A DNA stretch of 64,000 nt from Adineta ricciae (Eukaryota; Rotifera; Eurotatoria; Adinetida; Adinetidae), in contig CAJNOJ010000286.1 in NCBI GenBank assembly GCA_905250025.1, positions 56,783-120,782 on the forward strand. The letters are read 5' to 3'. Positions within the stretch are counted from its first letter, which is position 1. Every line of letters starts with the position of its first letter. Made by a program: the position numbers and the translations under genes. Shown here piece after piece: positions 56,936-64,000 of the stretch. The notes beneath the pieces are model-generated. The model saw nothing but the letters and a program-made list of their open reading frames with translations. It did not search any database and was not told where the DNA came from.

Positions 56936-59145
56936 CGTGGTCCACTTCATCTACAGAATAAATGTCTATGATATTTTCATATAAAAAAAGCAGCTCATTC
57001 ATACTGAGTCGGTCTTTAATCGAAATTATCAAAACTCTTCGTAACTGCGTGATTTAGAGTACATATCTTATTGTTCTCTTCAGTTAAGTAAGCTGATAAT
57101 TCACAGGACTTGTTCTTGGAGCTCAGAGAGACATCAATAATGTTCCTTCAAAAAATCATTGACACTATTCGGAACTCTTATAAGTCTCATTTTTCGAGTA
57201 ACTTTCAAAAGAAACGCCTAGTCCTTCGTCGACCTTCCGAAGTGGTGATACTCCATTTATTGGATTACTAAAATAAACCAGATAAATTTTTTTATTTTAT
57301 GATTACTTATGAAAAGAGCATTCGTTATAGCGCTTCATATATTTAGAATAGTATTTGTATAATCGATGTCTCTGCGGGTAATAAGATGGAATTCTACTAA
57401 TAGACATACCCTTTTGCGATGTATATTCGCTCAACTCGTATCGAAAGGCCTGATGTACCCCAGCAAACAACACGATCATGATATTAAGCTCTTACTACTC
57501 CTTCTGGTTTCTTGATTTACAACTATCACAACGTACAAAATACTAATTTCTTTGTGTAAGCTTCATAAACTACTGTCTTTGCACATATTACATTCAGGAA
57601 CAGCGTTCAACCCACCACCTTCTACAAAAGATTTTCTAAAAGAAGCAGGACAACATCTCTTTTGGAAAAATAAAGAAAAAATAACCTTAGGTTTGAGTTC
57701 TTCAAAATCAATTAACCTTCGCCCAACTCTTAGTATACATATTAATAATCCATGTATAATTAACAGTTAATTAATATAAACTAAACTCGGTTTCGGATTC
57801 GTCGACCTCCATTACCCTACCGGCAGTGGATCCTGATGACTATGGATATATCTGATTGGATAGGAGAGACAGACAAACTTTGAGCTGTCTGATCCTTTCT
57901 TTCAGGAAAGGGAATAAACAGAAAGACATATTAGGCAGCGACAGCAATATATCGTTTAAGTTCTTCTTATACTTTTGTTTATACCCATGTAAACACGAAG
58001 CGGAAGGTAAGTGCGTCTAAACGCAGCTAAAACTGATATCCAACACGGCTGGATACATTTTTGTGAACAATAGTAGCGCCCGGTTGCGCTGAAAAAGATT
58101 ATTGATAAGCGTTCAAATGCACCTGGAAAATTTGAAATGTGTTCTATAGTGCAAGTTATGCATAAAGTGCGTTTGTTTTAGTAGTCTATACTGATTTGCT
58201 TCCAGAAACTGTCGATAGATTGTTCTTTTGAACATGTAGGGACAGTTTTATTTGAGTAAAGACGCTCAATTGTAAGATACTCTTTCCGTATAAGTACAAT
58301 CAGATGGCAACCATTCGTTACACGTGCTTAAAAATATTCTTAATGAACAGTTCATACTTGATCTTGAAATAAAACTTCTTAAACCAGTTGAGAAATATTG
58401 CTTATATGACTTATTCGAACTTCACTTGACGTCTACTGCTGTAAAGTATATTTCAAAGATGAATAGAGAAAGAAAAAGAAATACAACTTCATTTGAAGTC
58501 GTATGAGACTAGTGGAGAGAAGTACGACGATGAGTTTTATTTTCTTCGAAGCTATACAAAATGGATATTGTTAGTTTCACGTGTATAAGTTCAGATGTAC
58601 AGGTAAATATATATCCTTTTCAATAAGGATGAGATTTGTGCTCAAACTACTTATGAGCAGAACGATATTGAATAGAACCGTTTTCTATTAACTATACTTT
58701 TTTGTGGTGCGTGTAAGGGTTCGAGAGACAACTATATATGCCAGAAGGAAGGATGATGCAATATTTTTTTATCATTGATGATCCTTGATGAGAACGATCT
58801 CAAGTCAATTTTCGCGCGTAATAGTTCAACATCTTTATAAATAGTGTAGAGTAGAATCGTTTTATTTTTTCGTATGGTTTATGAGTAAACAAATGAAACT
58901 TTAAAAGGTTCTGAATCTATGCTAAAACCTAAAATAGTTCCGCATAACACGGTTTTGTTTCCCAGACTACCGCATAAAGAAAAATATTAGTTACTTGATG
59001 CAGAGCGCTCCATCTTACGTCATCATTAGCGAAATCGTTGGAATACTTGTGTCGCATATAGTTCTTGTCATTTCAGACTACACAACCCCGAAAGTGATCA
59101 ATAATAATATTTTTACACTTGTTCCCAAACGAAATAAGATGCATA
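56936..59145. other. Gene-less stretch, copy C2
   Basis: Homologous to 37525-41551 but without the 1857-bp transposon: the empty TA site is at 58822-58823. The repeat relic matching 38300-38480 lies near 57790-57920. No gene is supported. Confidence 0.6.
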
Positions 59146-60719
59146 ATGATTTTCTACAGTCGATTCCATCTGGTCTCAAAATTAAGACTTGTCGTCGGCC
59201 TATTTCTATGCAGTATTCTTATAAATTTCTATCAGTTTATATATCATTCACCTAGCTGTTCTAATTTATGCCCATATAAATCAATTCTGAGCCAGAATCA
59301 GCTAGCATTTGACAAGTTCCATACTGTACCACACTATGCTGATTTTATCTGCCCGCAAAACTTTCGAAATCTGGCTGATTGGGTTTATGGTTGGCCTGAA
59401 GGTGTATTCGAAGAAGAGCTAGACATTACTACTGACAAAGGATATCGTATTGGTTCGTGTTTGGTATCAGGTAGTATAATTTATGTCAAATCTGATTATT
59501 TGGAGAAATTCTTCAGCAAAGTCTATCCGTATTTGAACAGTCGATTTGTACTTATCACAGGACAAAGTGATGTATCACCGCCTGATCGATATCTAGCCTA
59601 TCTAGACACGTATGATTCAAAAATTGTCCATTGGTTTGGCCAGAATGCCGAAACGTATGCGTCAGAAAATGGCAAATTTACACCAATTCCTATCGGTAAT
59701 ATAAATGTACTGCAGAGAAGAATCCGTCTTACTTTTAGAATAAAATATATGAAGATACACGAGCAGAAAGATGAAGCATTCTTGTAAAGCAGATTTGAAT
59801 GAGATCATAATAGACCATGTTTAGCAATCTACGTATTCCTAGAAAAGTTATGTAATAAGGGTGAATGAGAAAGTGTGGTTTCGCATACTGGAAGAGTCAT
59901 AGCATATAACTGGTTGTATTAAGTCGTATAATTGATGAATAAAGAATGTCAGTAGCGTTTTGTTTTAGTTCAGAATAAGTAATCAATAAATCTATTTGTA
60001 ACTACATAGTAATCTATAATGTTTGTTGTATTGTAGGAATCAACTGTTATGAGATGGGCAGAGCTCTTCAACGTGTTCGTGAACAGAAATCCACTTCTGC
60101 TTTGTTATTCTTGTCGAATAGCACAGATCCGAAAGAATACTATTCGTCTTCTCTTTTTTTATCACAACAAAGTTCAACTCGACATATCACAACTCAACTG
60201 TTGCTGGTAAATTTTCAACGGCAGACCGATCCAACTGGAACTCGTACACGTGTTTGGAAAACTTTTTGCGACCGCAATACTACATCTAATTTTGTTAAAT
60301 GTATCGATAAACTACAAGGAGTTGATAGCTCTGCATTACCGACTATATATGCTCGGAATCGACAGTATCCGTTCTGGCTTTCTCCTCGCGGTAACGGAAT
60401 AGACTGTCATCGCACTTGGGAAGCACTTTATTTAGATGTTATTCCAATCGTCTGGAATTCCACATTGAATTCTTTGTATACTGATTTACCTATCATAGTT
60501 GTCAACGACGATAGTGAGATTACCGAACATTTCCTCCTTACCAAGTTAACAGAAATACTCGTTAAAAAAAGAAGCAAGCGACCTGTTTATCGATACGAAA
60601 AGCTGGCATTTGGCTATTGGCGACGTCTCATCTTAAGTAAATCCAGACATTCAACGACAACAATAAAACGAGAAAATCAATGTTGGCGCGCTAAAAGTAC
60701 TAGCAAAAAACGCGACTAA
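59146..60719 (+). CDS. Type II membrane glycosyltransferase-like (GT47/exostosin-like), copy C2
   Basis: Exons 59146-59695 and 60037-60719 with a 341-bp intron. Exon lengths (550 and 683) are identical to copy C1, again 410 residues. The membrane anchor and the SPRGNGIDCHRTWEAL motif are unchanged. Scattered substitutions (for example RRQ/REQ near the start of exon 2) are conservative. Reading through the donor gives different tails in the two copies because of a 1-base indel just inside the intron. That independently supports the splice at 59695 and 42101. Confidence 0.7.
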
Positions 60720-62403
60720 AAGCTCATTTATTAATTACAGTTCGATATTGGGCAAATTGCTTCTTATAGTATGTGTTCGATTTGCGAAACCTTCAGAAAA
60801 ATACGTTTTTTCATATGAAATCATCTTATAAAAAATGATTATCAACTATTGGTGTTTCTGACATCAGGTGTATAGATCTCAGATAATTCTAAATACCGAG
60901 AAAGGATTGCTGCCGAATTCATTGATCTTGCATGAGTGATCACTTATTCCGATGACTACCAACATCTACCCTCGAGGTCACTTTCAAACGATGTTTCGTT
61001 AAGTTCTAGACATTTTCCAAAAAAAAAACTTTGCGTTTGGACACTGACGCAGACAAATAAATAACCATACAAGCTGTTTTTTATATGATCCCCTTTCAAT
61101 CGAGGAAATCAAATAGATTGACTATAGAAGTTTCTCTCTATTGCAATCTATTCATACCTGATACCTGATGTCGTCATATTTCCTTAACTGTTCAATCTAA
61201 ACAAAATGATACATGACCCTCCACACATTGTAAGTCATTGAATTTTTTACCCATGTGCGTAACTCTCAAATGTCGTCATTCAATTCCTTCGGCTGTAAGG
61301 AGGGTCCTATGGAAAAAGATAGTTTGTCTCCTTGCTTGTTTGTATCTGGGTCAAAGGTCAACGGTAAAAAAAAACAGTTTTTTCCTAAAATCATCCAACA
61401 CATTGCAAACTTCTAGTGTGGTGAGGCTAGAGCGAGTGGACAGCTGAAACCATGGGTGGATGTCTGAGTGTGGGTGAATGGAATCGGTGATGGGTGGCTC
61501 TACCGCCTGAGTTGATGTGGGGCTCGGACGCAGTTGAAGTGGCTCGGTTGTTCCAACTTGGATTTAATTGTAACTGATCTTAGGAGTAATAAAAAAACGA
61601 CAAATAATCGTATGTATTACCGTAGCTCAATGCAGTGAAAGCGAAAAATAGAGATATCAAAAGATACATTAGCTAAATTCAGATTTTATCAAATGCAATC
61701 CTAATCTATTGAGTTAAAGCTATTAAAATCTATGGAAAATTTGCAAAGACAAATAAATAACGATTCTGCCAATAATTGGTGATTACTATTGGTGATCGTA
61801 GAAAATTTAAATTAATGTTAAAAACAAGTAACGCTCGTCTTGTCGATTCACTTAATCCTTGACTGTGCAGGACAGATGTTTTTTTCGTGCCCTAACCGTG
61901 AAACAAATTGGTCCAACAATTTTATATACGAAGAAACAATTCAGATGTTTTTTTTACAAAAAATTCAGTATTTTGTTTTCGAAAGTTACTAAATATATCT
62001 GCGCAAATACTTTTGAATTGTTTCTTCGTGTATGAAATTGTTAGATTAATTTGTATCACGACTGGGACATGAAAAAATATCTGTCCTCCAAAGTCGAAGG
62101 TTACTTGTTTGATTATTTCAAAAAAATCTTTTGTAGGCACTACAAATTCTGTTGTACGTTTGGATAGAGCAAGAAATTACATTTTGCACAAATATTCGTA
62201 TGTATTTCTTATCGATTCAAGATTTTTATGAGGTACTCAGGTATTTTCTTTTTATTTGATTTAAAACATATTTATATGAATATGTGAACATATTATGAAT
62301 GATGAATAAAGATAGTTTTTAAAAATGGATAAAGAGATGCCTATCTCGAGGATGCGAATGTTAGTAAGTGAAAGACATTCTTCGCATACACTCTTGTTTG
62401 TCA
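60720..62403. other. Gene-less stretch, copy C2
   Basis: Homologous to 43127-45639 without the 991-bp insertion (junction at 60950-60951). It contains the expanded foldback repeat at 61822-62110. Confidence 0.5.
61822..62110. repeat. Expanded foldback element, copy C2
   Basis: Outer arms correspond to those at 45220-45347 (AAACAAGTAACGCTC on the left, ending TTACTTGTTT), but the span is 289 instead of 128 bases. The extra interior has its own inverted arms (ACGAAGAAACAATTCA near 61929 and its reverse complement near 62015). Confidence 0.65.
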
Positions 62404-62786
62404 TTAGTTAATTTTTGTAATAAAAAATTGGATATTGTCAGCGATACAATAGTTTTCTTCGTTATTTGTATTAGTATCGTCATAGGTCAAATTTCTGATG
62501 AATCCAACTTTTAACTGAACTTTGTGCATCTCACGATTAAATTGATTTGATAGTTTCAAACGTTTGATTTGCATTTTACTCTTGGTTTCTAAATTGCAGA
62601 ACAGACAAGTGCTAGAGGACTGAAAAAGAAATCAAGTTTCGTGTTATGACTTTACCTCGATATACAGGTTCATATTTTAAACCATTCATATCGAAGAAAG
62701 TGAGCTGCATATAGCCGTATTGGTTGCCTGAGCATTGGTAATCGATGGATGCATTGTAGCGAGCCATACCAGCTGAGATCAATAGA
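62404..62786 (-). CDS. Pentapeptide-repeat membrane protein, C-terminal part, copy C2
   Basis: Exon 3 is 62404-62619 (216 bases, same as copy C1, ending in TAA instead of TAG). It is followed by the 46-bp intron 62620-62665 and part of exon 2 (62666-62786), and is cut by the contig join at 62787. The frame of exon 3 stays open although it lies beyond the apparent stop of the unspliced frame, which supports the three-exon model. Confidence 0.7.
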
Positions 62787-62787
62787 N
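62787..62787. other. Single-n contig join
   Basis: Left side ends inside the pentapeptide-repeat gene; right side is unrelated sequence leading to the P450 gene. Confidence 0.9.
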
Positions 62788-63345
62788 TTAAAAAAATATC
62801 TAGTAATCTCGAATCATTTCTGACTCTTCGATATTTTTATCTTCGCTATTGTTGCGCGTCGATATTAATTACTTCGACATTTTATTGTCGATCTTTTTCT
62901 ATCGACATCCGTTTTTCGATGTTTCATCTTCGACCTTTTCCCCATCGACATCATTTCTTTCTTATCAATGAATACCAAAAAAAGTATTTTCGTGTGGCGT
63001 ACTTGTTGGTAAAAGTAAAAAAGATCGAAACAAATAGTCAACAAGTATGTCACCTCAAAAAAAGAGAGTGCGAACTTAGAGTACGAGTGCGACCGTTTTG
63101 AAACATTAATGACAAGTTTTCTTTTTCTTTCTGATCGAGAACAAAGATAAAGAAAAAGAAAAGTTCGCACTTACAGGACGTACTGGATGTTTGTCAATAA
63201 ATTTATGCTACCAACGTTTTTTTTCACTTCAGAATATGCTAAAAAAAGAAATCTTACAAATCATCGATCTATATAAACATACTCGATCTTTTTATTCTAT
63301 CATTACCTTTTTACTTCTTTGGTGTTAAGACAAATAGCAAAGAAA
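62788..63345. other. Gene-less stretch with TCGACATTTT repeats
   Basis: The repeat array at about 62815-62950 has units such as TTCGACATTTTATTG and TCGATCTTTTTCTA. A short inverted repeat with GTGCGAACTT and AAGTTCGCAC lies near 63069 and 63164. The region before 63345 would be the P450 promoter and 5' UTR. Confidence 0.5.
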
Positions 63346-64000
63346 ATGTTGCTTTTATCCACGATTCTATCTCTCACATGCATTAGTCTCATGATCTATT
63401 ATATCATTCGTTTACGGAGACTTTATCAATACTTTAGTCAACGCCATATTCCTACTCCTCCTTTTCGGTTCTTCTTCGGTCATCTCAAGATCCTATGGAG
63501 TAGTGCATCCTTTCATCGTCAACTTGAAATGTGGTCAAAACAATATGGAAAGATATATGGAATCTACCAGGGAATCGAACATACCTTTGACGTCAGCGAT
63601 CCTGATTTTCTTCAAGAAGTCTTTGTGAAGCAATTCACAAATTTTCCTGGACGAAGACAAGTTCTAACAGGTCCTGGTATTCATAATCTATTTTCATCTT
63701 CAGGTGCACCATGGCGGCGACATCGTCATATACTAAATCCATCGTTCTCTGCAGCGAAATTGAAATGTATGGCTCCTCTTATTCACGGATGTATCGATAA
63801 TTTCATGGAAAAATTAGGTGACCATGTAAAAAACGGCAACGAGTTCAATATCTACTTGTATTATAAACGATTGACAATGGACGTTATATGTAAGTAACAG
63901 CAACAAAAATATTAATTAAGAAAAGACCATCTCATGTGACATCTTGATTGTGGTTTTCTCTAATAACGTCTAGGCCGATGTGCATTTGGAATTGACACCG
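63346..64000 (+). CDS. Cytochrome P450 (clan 3-like), 5' part
   Basis: Exon 1 is 63346-63889, with an 84-bp intron (donor GTAAGTAAC, acceptor AACGTCTAG); exon 2 starts at 63974 and runs off the window. Splicing gives VIC|RCAFGIDT, a conserved P450 segment. The start is the ATG at 63346; the upstream in-frame codon at 63319 is a TTG. The N-terminal membrane anchor is residues 1-22 (MLLLSTILSLTCISLMIYYI), followed by a proline-containing hinge (IPTPPFRFFFGHL). The helix C motif WxxxR is present as WRRHR in GAPWRRHRHILNPSFS, and FTNFPGRRQVL precedes it as in CYP3-clan enzymes. The heme-binding Cys, ExxR and I-helix lie beyond the window. Role: ER-bound monooxygenase, substrate unknown. Confidence 0.88.

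Noticed and set aside
56632-56971. Open frames across the CACTG element and the n at 56935
   Set aside because: They run through a truncated repeat and an assembly join; no protein is implied.
1-64000. CRISPR arrays, operons, bacterial promoters, rRNA genes
   Set aside because: The spliced, AT-rich, transposon-laden sequence is eukaryotic; no regularly spaced identical repeats or rRNA segments were seen.

Overview
The window is eukaryotic: AT-rich, with genes split by very short GT-AG introns (46-60 bp in several genes), scattered AATAAA signals and many decayed DNA transposons. A large intronless LDLa/EGF/7TM receptor, compact Golgi-type and oxidoreductase genes, a crowd of small DNA transposons and two slightly diverged copies of most loci fit a bdelloid rotifer (Adineta/Rotaria type). 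That identification is inference from family content and intron style, not a database match.

The sequence is a scaffold, not one contig. Six single-base n positions (4294, 17914, 19837, 29006, 56935, 62787) and one 66-base gap (12327-12392) separate contigs. Most joins place two near-identical copies of one locus side by side. Segment A1 (1-4293: piggyBac relic plus receptor 5' part) repeats A2 (about 13312-17828). Segment B1 (19838-29005) repeats B2 (29007-37638). Segment C2 (56936-62786) repeats C1 (37525-about 46030). The last 114 bases of B1 and the first 114 of C2 look identical, so B1+C2 reads as one haplotype and B2+C1 as the other, laid out in tandem. Two 221-bp near-repeats inside the receptor gene have the same origin. 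Copies differ by a few percent in coding sequence plus transposon insertions, as alleles would.

Layout: piggyBac relic; receptor copy A1; 3' end of a sialate O-acetylesterase-like gene; a cytochrome b561-type membrane protein; FLYWCH and DDE-type transposase relics; a four-exon small membrane protein; gap; piggyBac relic and receptor copy A2; a RING/TRAF-type zinc finger gene; a secreted glycine-zipper protein; a long stretch with no recognisable gene; the same receptor end, RING gene, glycine gene (frameshifted) and spacer again (B2). Then C1: a 1.86-kb TA-flanked transposon, a type II membrane glycosyltransferase-like gene and a pentapeptide-repeat membrane protein. A transposon-rich interval follows (foldback element, hAT, two MULEs) around a four-exon GMC oxidoreductase gene whose third intron holds a MULE. 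Then C2 with the second glycosyltransferase copy and a truncated pentapeptide gene, and finally the 5' part of a cytochrome P450.

The genes do not form a pathway. The clearest signals are the scaffold structure, several presence/absence transposon insertions between the copies (one with an exact empty site), and several genes whose exon structure can be read directly. I found no convincing undescribed molecular system. The nearest candidates are the receptor family, the small membrane protein with a 15-bp microexon, and the glycine-zipper protein.
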